A stretch of DNA of 64,000 nucleotides from Phorcus lineatus (taxonomy: Eukaryota > Mollusca > Gastropoda > Trochida > Trochidae), in contig OV121083.1 of NCBI GenBank assembly GCA_921293015.1, positions 32,728,908-32,792,907 on the forward strand, written 5' to 3'. Positions 34,272-45,900 of the stretch are shown here, piece by piece (position 1 is the stretch's first letter; every line of letters starts with the position of its first letter). The notes below the pieces were generated by a model. That model saw nothing but the letters and a program-made list of their open reading frames with translations. It searched no databases and was not told the origin of the DNA. A program made the translations under genes and the position numbers.

Positions 34272-37200
34272 GGGTCGTTTTCAAAATTGGTGTCATTTCC
34301 CGTCCAATCAAGATTTTTTTTTAAATTACTTGTTTTAAAAGGGCTTTTAGTTTCTAGGAAGAATATTTAGATGCTAATGGTCAGTTTTAGTAACAAAGAT
34401 TTATTCTTGTCATTTTAAAAATTTTGATAAAATCACATTTTAGGGTCAAAATTGACATGTTTACTCTGTCCGGAGGTGACAGTCATAGTATATATGTTCA
34501 CAAAAACTGTATTAATAAACCTTATAAAACAAATATTATCATATCATGCTTATCATTAGAGATAATTTATTTCATCAGTGCAGTTGATTTTTCATTAACC
34601 TGAAAATCAAAACAACTACAATGTGTAACATGTCTGTCCGTAAATTTTGTGTCCTGACTGTTACAGCAACATAAAATTCCTAAAATAATTTCCCCATTGA
34701 GCTTCACTGCATCTGTACTTGCTGTTTCTGAATGATCTAAATCCTGTGCTAGTGATAGGACATGAAATAAAGAGATTCAGCATATTTTGCAGAAATAAGA
34801 CAGCATCAAGTAGGTAGGAATTTAATTCGTCAACCTTAATTGTCCAAATCGTTACCACTGTTTTTTGTATAAAATTAATTTCCTTTTTTTTCACAGAACA
34901 AGATAGTTTGTTGTCCAGAAATGGAAGAGGTGGATGGTGTATCACTTGATATCTTTAAGGGATCATTCTTTATTTTATTTCAGATTATTAGAAAATTGTC
35001 CTAACCGTTACCTGTCCAAACTGTTACCATTATGTAAGGTAACGGTTCGGACAGCTTTAGTAACGGTCAGGACAAAATTGTTTGAAATTTCAAGAACTAA
35101 TTACGTTATTTTAAAAAAATTAAGAAAAGTTTAAAATCATAATTCTTTCAAAAATGATAATTGTTTGAGTATATAAATTTACCGTTCAAAATGGTTGTGA
35201 TGTCGTTGCTTTAGGATACATGATTTGGTATAACGGTTTGGACAACAATAGGTAATAACGGTTTGGACATTTACAGAATATATTTTTAATTCAAAGAATA
35301 TTTTGGATGGTGAAATGTTGCTTATTGCATAAAATTATCATTTCGATACTATTTTTCAAAAGACAAAACATATGTTCTTATTTGAGTTCATATTTTCTAT
35401 AAGATCAATGATAAGAAAATGGTGTAACGGTTTGGACAAAATAATGTAACGGTTTGGAATTTTTTCTTCAGAATCTTGTATTACTATTTCTAATTACATC
35501 TCAAAGTAGTATGAATCTGTGTCAATATTGGTGTTGATAAAAGGAAATGATTATTTGAATGTTTTATGTGATTTTTAAAATTTTAACCCTATTTGAAACT
35601 ATCTTCAAGATTGTACAGTAACGGTCTGGAACTTATGTCTGTGTATCCCAGTACATTATGAACACAATATAATATTTTCTTTCTTTTTTTTATTCAAGTT
35701 AGCAGTTTTGGTATGAAATTAGATTGCTACCTATCAATGTCTCATTTTTAACATGTATTTCTTATTTTATTAAAAAATGGTTTTGAAATGCTGATGAAAA
35801 TCTTAAGATGGCATCAGTTGAAAAGCTTACTGTATCCACAAAAAAGAACCAATCCTTAAGAGAAATAAAAACTGATGAGTGTCAAAAGAAGGTCAAAGAC
35901 CTATTAACTGTTCAGGAAGTGCATTTGATATGTAACCAATTTATGTCATATACTGTTGTTGTTAAGAACTCACACATAAATCCTTTGCAAACCAACCTGA
36001 TTGTATTCAGCCTTTAAGGATTTAGTTTTGATTTTAAATGCGATAAGGATCATAAAATTTAATAATACTTTTCCCAAATGCTTTATGTGTTGAAAAAACT
36101 TGTGCATTTTTGTAAATGTATGTTACAATTTCACTTTTACTACTCAACTGACAATACAAAAGGTATGGAAATGACTGAAAGAATCATATGTCATTGAAAC
36201 TTACATTGTACCATATCTACTGGTAGTCATTAGTAGCTTTGCAGCTGCTGGTGAAGTGTGACCATTTGTGCATTATTATGGTTGTTTCATTGTCTTTCAG
36301 AATTCTTTTATTTAAACTTTTTAAGACAAAAAGGTTCATTCCTTACGCTTTGTCCTAACCGTTACCAAAAATTTCATGACCGTTACAATTCATTTCATTT
36401 TTGATCTACAAATGCACATTTCATTCAGCTATTAGTAATTCCTTTATCATTATAGTGTTATTCAATTTTTCTTTTAAGTTGTTTCAGTACATCTTGTAAA
36501 GACCAAATTCTTCATTAGTTTCATATTGAAATTATGAGAAATGTCCAAACCGTTACCTCGGCATTGAAGAAAATATGTCAAGTTTGTTGATTGTCACCAT
36601 TTGTAATACAAATTTCACGGTCTGTCCAAATAAGGGTAAGCATTTAAGCTAAATGATATCAATTTGTTAAATAAAAGTTCATGAAATCTATGTTAAATTG
36701 GAATGATATCATTTATGTCCAACCCGTTACAAATCCTGTCCATACCGTTACCTCTGTTGTCCAAACCGTTACCGGTCTTAATTAACTGCTGTCATTAATC
36801 CATAAGGATCTATGAAACAATCTTCTTAGTATAGATGTCATTAAAACAAGTTATGGGTTAAGCACCAGATATTTATTTTAGTTAATATTTCCTTTTAAAA
36901 AGTATAAACACAAAACTATTTCTGAAAATGCTGTTATTTTCTGTTAAGCTACTGAAAAGTACAAATTCATATTCTAATGATTAATGTTGACAATTTTTAC
37001 CATCAAATTATAACTATAGAGTGTAGAAGATGTGAATGGCACTGTAAAAAGATTTTTCTGAATCATATTTTAAAATCCTTGCTCTGGTTATGAATCCGTA
37101 ATGGTCAGGACATCTTCCATACCTTTAATTACTTATAAATCAATTAAAAGGTAAGTAAGTACATTTAAGCCTGCTGGTTACTATTTTGTAATAATCTGAT

Positions 37201-37298
37201 GGTTGCTAATCTCTATTGATGTAAAGTTTACCATTTTTGAGGAGTTTGTTTTTACCCCTTTTAGCAAATGAAAATGTTACCAATTTTGAAAATGACCC
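34272..37298. mobile_element. 3-kb non-autonomous TIR element with ~17 copies of a 15-bp motif
   Basis: The left end gggtcgttttcaaaattggt and the inverted right end accaattttgaaaatgaccc are TIRs of at least 20 bp, flanked by aaat on both sides (34268-71, 37299-302). Inside, the motif gtaacggtttggaca occurs repeatedly: mostly this orientation between 35.04 and 35.64 kb, mostly inverted (tgtccaaaccgttac) at 34.84-35.03 and 36.35-36.77 kb, with a few elsewhere. Each copy contains TAACGG, a Myb-type site. No transposase ORF is seen. Repeated binding-site arrays near transposon ends are known in several DNA-transposon superfamilies; this one I cannot assign. Confidence 0.72.
35808..36017 (+). CDS. 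Small ORF (69 aa) inside the 3-kb element, unrecognised
   Basis: Starts in a good initiation context (aagATGG): MASVEKLTVSTKKNQSLREI, then KTDECQKKVKDLL and VQEVHLICNQFMSYTVVVKN. Lys/Glu-rich first half with possible helical periodicity. No family recognised. It may be the stub of an internal gene, or chance. Confidence 0.25.
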   Translation: MASVEKLTVSTKKNQSLREIKTDECQKKVKDLLTVQEVHLICNQFMSYTVVVKNSHINPLQTNLIVFSL

Positions 37299-37638
37299 AA
37301 ATATCTCTGAAAATAATCTGTGCTGTGCAATATTTTGAAAAAAGCGTATAATGTTTGCAAATTAGGTATAACTGAAAATATAGCTAATACATTATTTGAA
37401 TATAAATAATACTTGTGTAAAACTAATAAAGATAATGGAAGAAAAAAATCAGGATTATTTGCATAAACCATGCAAATTAGGTTAAAAATAAGAAGACATG
37501 ATCATCAACATCCCCGACAAACTGGTTCTCACATCAACTCAAAACACTTTCATAAATGTCCTTAATCAGATTATTAAGACAGAACAAGAGCTATCACTTT
37601 AATATTTTTCTGTGACTGTATTAAAATTAATTAAATAA

Positions 37639-38254
37639 AGTTGCGTTTGTAAAATTTCCGGGATTCATTGTTATTCAACGCCCGCAAATTTAGTTTAAAA
37701 CCGACGGCGTCAGCCGGAAGTTTTAAACGCTTAAAGAGCCACTCCGTGAGTTGTTGGAGTCATATATATATCATATATATATCATATCAATGGTGTCATT
37801 TGATCGCGAGGTATCGACTGTTACCAAACAGACGCATTTTAAAACTTACTGGGTTTTTTTACAGTGACAATATGAAGTTAGAACGTCGCAATCATGATCG
37901 AAAACCGGACAGTGAAGCGCGCCAAATAGTCAAACGTAACTTTAGAGACAGCCAGGAGGGCTTTTTGGAGTTGATAGTGTTTTAGGTTTTATAACTAGTA
38001 TCCATGTATATTGGACATGATATCTACACCTGTGCAATTATAAGGCTGTTTTTAAATGTTCATGGAAAACCAATATTTGTCATATATATGTCTTTTGGAC
38101 ATGAAAAGTTAAGATGTTTTGATTTCATATCACCACATATGACATTTAGGTTCGTATCAAAGTTAAATAATATGTTATGAAAATCACGGAGTGACTCTTT
38201 AAATTTGCCGGATTTGAAATAACAATGAATCCCGGAAGTTTTACAAACGCAACT
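37639..38254. mobile_element. 616-bp TIR element (~60-bp ends)
   Basis: The left end agttgcgtttgtaaaatttc, continuing cgggattcattgttatt, is mirrored at the right by aacaatgaatcccggaagtt then ttacaaacgcaact; a second block (actccgtgagt / actccgtgat, inverted) extends the arms. The core holds a (TA)-rich palindrome (37762-37790) and a short frame from about 37868 (MKLERRNHDRKPDSEARQIV then KRNFRDSQEGFLELIVF) after an acceptor-like ttttttacag, possibly a captured exon. Confidence 0.85.
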
Positions 38255-38739
38255 ATTTATCGATATTGTAACATGACCGTTAGTTATTAGAAGTTTAAGA
38301 GCGAACTCTGTTTTTGCGTATACATTTTTGTGTGGAAAGGACTTTGCGACCGTTCATATCTGTAAGAAGTGTGATAAGGTCTTACTAATGTGCATTCCCG
38401 GCTTAATTTACATCACAAACATCGTTGTGATAATACAAAATAGTGGCATTCGTTACAGCGAGACCTTACAACATACTTGTTAAATTTGAAACCCAAATCA
38501 ACAATTATAAAGGTCGTAGAAAAAATATCGTAAAAGCCCAAGTACAAAGGTCTTAAACTAGCCCACAACCATTGTTCTAATCTCTGTGTTGAATTTGACC
38601 ATTAACGAGGACACAATAGAGAACTTTTTATGATGCATACATGACTTGCTACAATTGTCATCTAAAAACATGGATTTTTTCCCAAATTTTCACACAAATA
38701 TTTTCAAAATTGGTCATAATGACCCAGCAGTCTGATTAA

Positions 38740-39240
38740 AATTGACCGTGTTCCCAGGAATATAAGTTTTTAAATATTGACTCTAGCAGGATTCGCAGGC
38801 AAGATGAGTTATATACTGGTCAAAGTCGAAGTCAAAGTGACCTAAAAATGAGGTCAAGATCATTGAAGCTCAACTGAATCTAATTGTGTCTAGATAATCC
38901 TTTATTGAAGTCTGGTACCATCTTTGAAAACTCTGGGGACAGTAGTTTACTAAATATTGCCCTAACAACATTTGAAAAACTGTCCCGTAATGACCTTGAA
39001 AATGAAGTCAAGGTCACCCAAATGTGGTGTCTTGGTACTACTCAATTGAAGCTTGAGACCAAATTTGAAGACTCTTGATGCTGACGGTTAATGAGATATC
39101 TCACTTACAACCATTTTTAAAAAATTGTCCAAGTCCCATAGTGACCTCGAAAATGAGGTCAAGGTTATCCAAATGGACTAGAGACTGGGTATTGCACATA
39201 TGAATACTGGTACCCAGTTTGAAGACTCTCGGTGCACATT
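38740..39240. repeat. Dispersed repeat with AGGTCA-rich segments
   Basis: Loose ~130-bp periodicity of gtgacctcgaaaatgaggtc followed by aaggt-a-c, seen about three times (38.84, 38.99, 39.14 kb). No coding capacity is apparent. Confidence 0.5.
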
Positions 39241-39309
39241 TCATGAGATATTCTGCTAAAAGGACCAGGACTGATATACGGATGTATGTAGCTGAATATA
39301 TTGTCCCCA

Positions 39310-39830
39310 GCTCTGCAATTTGCAGCAGGAGACAATTAAAACCAACCAGTGACACAGGACACCAGAGACACAACACTCCTGTACAACAATACACTGTTCC
39401 TATCTCCTCAACACTATCTGAAAGACAGACACACAACACCAGTTCCTCTGTATAAAATTCTTATTCAACACATTTCCATAGAAACAAAAACAAAACTGGC
39501 CATTGGCTCTGTAGCTCATCTAGGTCTCTATATTTATTTTTACAAATGGTCACAGGATCACCATATGAGCTGCCACAGGATCATCAAATCCATTCATTAT
39601 GATCATCATTAGTTTGAACTCTGTATACAAGATTTTGGCTTTTTTAGGCCTTTTTTGCTCTAAGAGCTGAAGATTAGGTTACGCCCTTGTGGCGCTTATT
39701 AGGGGTCAAAGGGTCACCAAATCTATAAATTGAAATCCCCATCAAATAAGAAGTCTGTTCACAAGGTTTCAGCTTTCTAGGCCTTTTTAGAGCATGGGCC
39801 CTCTGCGATTCGCGGCAGATTGAGACAATT
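39310..39830. repeat. ~500-bp segment duplicated at 41.4-41.9 kb
   Basis: Shares in order with 41400-41895: gacacaacactcctgtacaa, a ttattca-cacattt block, gagctgccacaggatcacca-type text, caagattttggcttttt, cccttgtggcgcttatta, gtctgttcacaaggtttcag. A more diverged third copy of the last part lies at 44.45-44.76 kb. The first part derives from the HEATR1 intron minisatellite, so this was probably copied from there. Confidence 0.75.
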
Positions 39831-39917
39831 AAAACCAACCAGTGACACCGGACACCATATTGCTACTTCTGTCGAGGAGACAATGGAAACAACGAGAAGC
39901 TGAAAAAAGAGACAAAG

Positions 39918-39923
39918 TTTATT
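39918..39923 (-). terminator. Polyadenylation signal of HEATR1
   Basis: AATAAA on the minus strand about 26 nt after the HEATR1 stop codon (39950-39952), giving a very short 3' UTR if used. Confidence 0.7.
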
Positions 39924-39949
39924 GATGTTTGTGGTTGTTGAGTCAAGAC

Positions 39950-42900
39950 TCAGAAGTACTTCTGCAGCGGCTCTCCAAGTGTGCGCTCCATCTGACTGAC
40001 AACTGTTTGGCATCTCTTCTCCACATCCTCGTTCTCGTCTGCAACAGAAACACTCATTGTGAGCATCAATGAGGCTATGGAAATAGAAGACTCAGTTTCA
40101 TCTGAACTTGGAAACATCTCTCTAGATAATCATTTCTAATTATTTTCATTTTTTTAAAAACTTGTTGTGTTGTTTGCCAAGTTTTAGTGAAATCAAATTG
40201 TTAATATGGAAGTGCACTTTCACAGAATATTCCTGGATAACCTATCTTAAGTCAGAGCTAATTCCTCATCATTCCATTTGTTATCATTTGCGATTCCTCT
40301 AACTTGGCAACTGAATTTTCTTTGGTATCAATTAATGCAAAAGTATAAATGTACATCCTTTTATGATAAATATTGAAGCAAATAAGAAAGACTTAAAACA
40401 AAAAGGACAGAGAAAGATAATCAGACAAACCCTCCATGAGTTCTGCCAAGAATGGGACAGTTTCAGGGAGGAGTGGTAGGAAGTCTTCTCCGAGGCGTCG
40501 CTGCATCTCCTCCACAACATCCAGCGCACTCAGTTTCACCTGAAGGACAGAGACACAACACTCCTGTACAACCACAAACTCATCCCATCTCCCCAAAACT
40601 ACCTGAAGGTCAGAGACAACACTCCTGTACAACATAACACTCATCCTACCCCCCCAAAAATACCTGAAGGACAGACACACAATACTCCTGTACAATCACA
40701 CACTCATCCTATCCCCCCCAACACTACCTGAAGGACAGAGACACAACACTCCTGTACAACCACAAACTCATCCCATCTCCCAAAAACTACCTGAAGGTCA
40801 GAGACAACACTCCTGTACAACCACACACTCATCCTATCCGCCCAACACTACCTGAAGGACAGAGACACAACACTCCTGTACAACCACACACTCATCCTAT
40901 CCCCCCAACACTACCTGAAGGACAGAGACACAACACTCCTGTACAATCACACACTCATCCTATCCCCCCCAACACTACCTGAAGGACAGAGACACAACAC
41001 TCATGTACAACCACAAACTCATCCCATCTCACCAAAACTACCTGAAGGTCAGAGACAACACTCCTGTACAACTACACACTCATCCTATCCCCCCAACACT
41101 ACCTGAAGGACAGAGACACAACGCTCCTGTACAACCACACACTCATCCTATCCCCCCAACACTACCTGAAGGACAGAGACACAACACTCCTGTACAACCA
41201 CACACTCATCCTATCCCCCCAACACTACCTGAAGGACAGAGACACAACACTCCTGTACAAACACACACTCATTCTATTCCCCCAACACTACCTAAAGGAC
41301 AGACACAACACTCCTGTATAACCACACACTCATTCTATCCCCCCAACACTACCCAAAGGACAGACACAACACTCTCATTCTATCCCCCCAACACTGCCTG
41401 AAGGACAGTGACACAACACTCATGTACAGCCAAACACTAAATCTATCTCCCCAACACTACCTAAGGACAGAGACACAACTCTCCTCTGTATAGAATCCTT
41501 ATTCATCACATTTCTATGGAAACAAAAAGAATTGTCCATTCATAGCTCTGTAGTTCATCGGGGTATCCATAATTAATTTCATAAATTGTCTCAGGATCCC
41601 TATATGAGCTGCCACAGGATCACCAAATCCATTCTTTATAATCATCATTAGTTTTGGACTCAGTATGCAAGATTTTGGCTTTTTAAACCTTTTGCTTTTA
41701 CAGCTGAGGATTAGGTTATCAGGGCGTTGCCCTTGTGGCGCTTATTAAGGGTCAAAGAGTCATCAAATCTATAAATTTTAATCCTGATCAGCTCAGAAGT
41801 CTGTTCACAAGGTTTCAGATTTTAAGGCTATTGCTTCTGGAGAAAAAGATCAAAATAAGATTTTAAGAGCATGGGCCTTGTAGCTCTTATTAGGAGTCCT
41901 AATTCAACACTTTTCCATAGAAATGAAAACAAATTAAATTTTCGGAATTCTGAAAATATTAAAATGAACCCAACGAGTAGGTGTGAAGATCTGAAGTGCA
42001 GCTTCAGAGTTATGCAGGAAATGATCATAGAGCGACGTACTGGTGGGACAAAAATCTTGTATTCATCAGTGTATGAAATAAGGCACGTCCACCAGCAAAT
42101 AATCTGGTTTCTTTTAGGCCATTGATCATTGATTTTTCTTTCGTTTTGCCCTTTACTTGACTAAATCATACTTTTGGATAGGTAACTTTTCAGGCTTATT
42201 TCATACACTACATGACAACCTTTCATGACTGTTTTATTGTCGAAAAGCCAGAATAAAATAGCAACACATCACTAACTTTCACTATATTTGACAAGACAGG
42301 AAAGCTGTTACATCATTATTCCATGTCATTACACTATTGTAAATGTAATTCAACAGGCAAATCTCTCAAAATGCACCGCCTTTACTTGAGCATTGTGAGG
42401 ATGTTGTTTCTAGGTTGTGTGAAAGTCCAAAAGTACATTGCGAGGACGTCTTATTGACTCAGCACGAAGGACATTGCGAGGACATACTATGTCGAGGTTC
42501 TGGGTTAGTAAACGTAACGTTGCGGGTCGTCCTCACAATGAAATGTTGTTAGCTTTGATCAAAACTCTGTAGAAATTTCTAACATGGCTAATTCTGCATA
42601 TCTCTTTAATACAAACTTATTTTATAATGAATAAACTTCATTTCAAGGAGGGAAGCATAATAGAGTGTTAAAATGGACAAGACTTTCACTGCTTAATCAT
42701 GACAATCAAGCAATTAAAACAGAAATACTTGAAATCACACATCCAATGTATCTGTTCTTGACTGTATAAAATTGTATCAACTGAGTACTTGTCAACCAAA
42801 GAAAATCACTGATAATGTTTCAAAAGGTGTCACATTCTCTATTAGTTTCAGTAAAATCTAAACCAATACTCAGCAATATGTATCATGATCCATGTAATAG

Positions 42901-45900
42901 TTACAAGAGGTTAATGAAGGTACAGGTGTGAGCAGGTGAACACTGACCTGAGGGTCTGCACTCCTCGTCTTCAGCAGGATTTGGTAGTTGAGCGACTTCC
43001 ACAGGGAGTCGTCCCGTGCAGCCGCGGCCAGCTGACCGATGCAAGGCACCAGGTGTTGAGACAGCCTCTGTCTGTAAACCTCCTCTCCCCCAAGCTTGTT
43101 CTCTATCTGTTGTAGTCATTATACAAATATCAGAAATAATCAAACAATCCTTAAAACAGCTAAAAATATGTTAATTAGAGAAGAAGTATCATTTTTATGC
43201 CCCCACATTTTTGTAGTGGGCCTGTTGTGCTAAATTGTGACTGGGGGGACTGGATGATAATAAATATATATCAAAGCTACTTCTTATGAACATCACATTC
43301 TCACTTTTCAAATTAGCTTTGTTTGTGAACCTACCTGATCAACCAGGGGCTGCATGAGTGTGTCAAAACGCTCGGGAGTGAGGAACTCGCCGGTGTCATG
43401 TAAGAAGCACTTGTGCAGACAGTCCAGCACACAGTTCACTACCTGGCACGACATCCGACGCGACCGCTTACCCTTCCCGAAATACTCCACATCTGCAAAC
43501 AATCACTCAACTTTAAATCACCTATCGAAAAATGAAATTATTCAGATATAACTGTTTGAAATTATATACCATGATAAGAGCACCACCTAAAATGGCATAT
43601 TCTTTGAAGGGGATCCTCCTTGGAATACATAGTAACCTAGCTGTAACTATAATTTGAAAGAGATGTACAAATGTATGTATAACTATGACTAAGCAAGGCA
43701 AGCCAAGCATAGATAACTGTCTACACACATATCAATATTACAAAATATCAGACAGGAGGTGCTGCACCATAAATCAAACCCTTCAAAGGCTCAGCAACAG
43801 GTGCCCTTTAGTGCCCTTCTCTTTCAGTACTTTTAGCACTTGACAGACTTTCACAGATATGTGTTGTTAGGTTGAAGTCCAAATCATAATCAAGCCCATT
43901 CCTATAGAGAAATCTATCTACTCAAACAAGAAGGCATCTACTAACATGGTCATTTGTTTTCTCATGCAAAAGGTTTGGCACCTCTGGAGATCTAGGTTTT
44001 ATTTGGTAGTGTTTAAAAGAAGTTATTGTTTGGAACAATAACAAGAAATACTCCATCATCATATTGTGAGATCACTAAGGTAAGTATCTTAATGATCACA
44101 TCAGCCTGCTAGACACACAGAGTAAATATAACAAGAGTAGTGCTGTAAGTGAGGAATTAGTATTAACACACCAAACACATCAATGGCCAGAGCCATATCT
44201 CAGATGCAGTTTCTGGCCCTACAGACTCTGAATGAATTGCAAGCCAAATGTTTTTCAACTATAATGCTTATCTGGAGACAAGTTGGCCAATGGCAAATTC
44301 ATTAATACCACAGCCTGGAATTCTAATGTAGTGAAAAGATGCCTGAATGTTTTACAAAATTGAATAAATCAGAATGTTTTCTTTCTGTCTATCATTTTCA
44401 TTGAGAGAGGATATTTTGCACCTTTATTTATTGAGAGGGATTCTAAGTACCACAAGCTTTAAGTTTTCTAGGCCTTTACTTTTAAAAAAAAAGAGACAAA
44501 AAAGCTTTTAAGGTGTAGCCTTTAAGGCTCTTATGAGGGGTCACAGGGTCACCTTATTTACAAATTAGAATCCCCATCAGCCACTGAGTTTATGCACAAA
44601 TTTGGAACTTTTTAGGCCTTTTACTTCTGGAGAAGAAGATATAAATATGTTATTGGGGCTTGGCTCTTGTGGCTCTTACTAGGGGTCAGAGGTCATCAAA
44701 TCTATCATCTAAAAGTCTCATAAGTCAAGGAGTCTGTACACAAGATTTCAGATTTCTTGAGAAAAAGTTAGAACTTGTCTGATGGCGTATTCCACGGTGA
44801 TAATGGCGGTAGGCGGTGCCGAGTTTGATCTGGATGGCAGACTAACAGATAAACCATTAGTAGAAAGGGGGTTGACCATCCAACAGATGACAAACTCAGG
44901 AGTAGGTGCCATGAATTTTATTGTTATGTTTCGCCACCCTTGGGTCTGAAGAAGCCGCACCCACGAGCGGCAAAACGCAACAATAAAATTCATGGCTCCT
45001 ACTCCTGAGTTTGTCATCCGTTTGATGGTCAACCCCCTTTCTTTGAGAAAAAGTTTAGTGAAAAGTGAAGATAAGGACAGACGGATGCTGGTTGCCATGC
45101 AATGCCACATGAGCTAAATATTTAAATTCTAGAAATTTTGGCTTAAACTTAAAAGAAGGTCATGATTAACAAGTGTGCAAATTTGGTTTTTATACGCCAA
45201 ACAGCTTTTGAGAAAATAGACCAGATGGATGGAGTGACTGCTATATAGTGCGGCTTACTTAATAGGAGGTTATTATAATTAGATTACCACTTCCGATAAG
45301 AATAAACAATATCCAACTACCTACCATCATTTTTTGCTGTGTTGTTGTGGTCAAGTGTTTCTGCTGCATGTTTCACAATATAACCCGCAAACAGAGTAAA
45401 CAAGCTCTTCAACTTCTCGGCAAGTCTGGATAACAACAAAGTAAAGATCTTGCATACAGAACAATATCAAGGTAGAGAAATGACAATGTCAAAAGATTAT
45501 GTCTGGTAAGCCTTTACGTACGTACCTGTCTGCCAGCCTGTAGAACACCAACACTCTCAATTGTTTGTCCGTGTGTCGAGTTGCCCAGTCAAACAACTGA
45601 AACATTCAACACACCTTTATAAGCATCACACAGCACCACCAGCTATGCATTCAGCTCCATCATATAACCTTTTGTTTAAACATATTTTTATTTATTCATT
45701 ATTTTATATAATACTAAATTATTTGGATAACTCATTTGGCTAATTGCCCCTATGTGGAACCATCCTGCAGACAGGCAATGGCTCTTCTTCAATCACGACC
45801 ACTTTGCTGAACTCTAGATTGACATCTCAGTGGGAAGCAGCATGATGATAGTAGTGAGTTGTGTGCTCAAATTGTCCCCCAACAATTTATATCACATAAG

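Noticed and set aside
41003..41401. 132-codon plus-strand ORF
   Set aside because: Reads through the ~60-bp minisatellite (repeated PTLPEGQRHN-type peptide); no start context or splice support.
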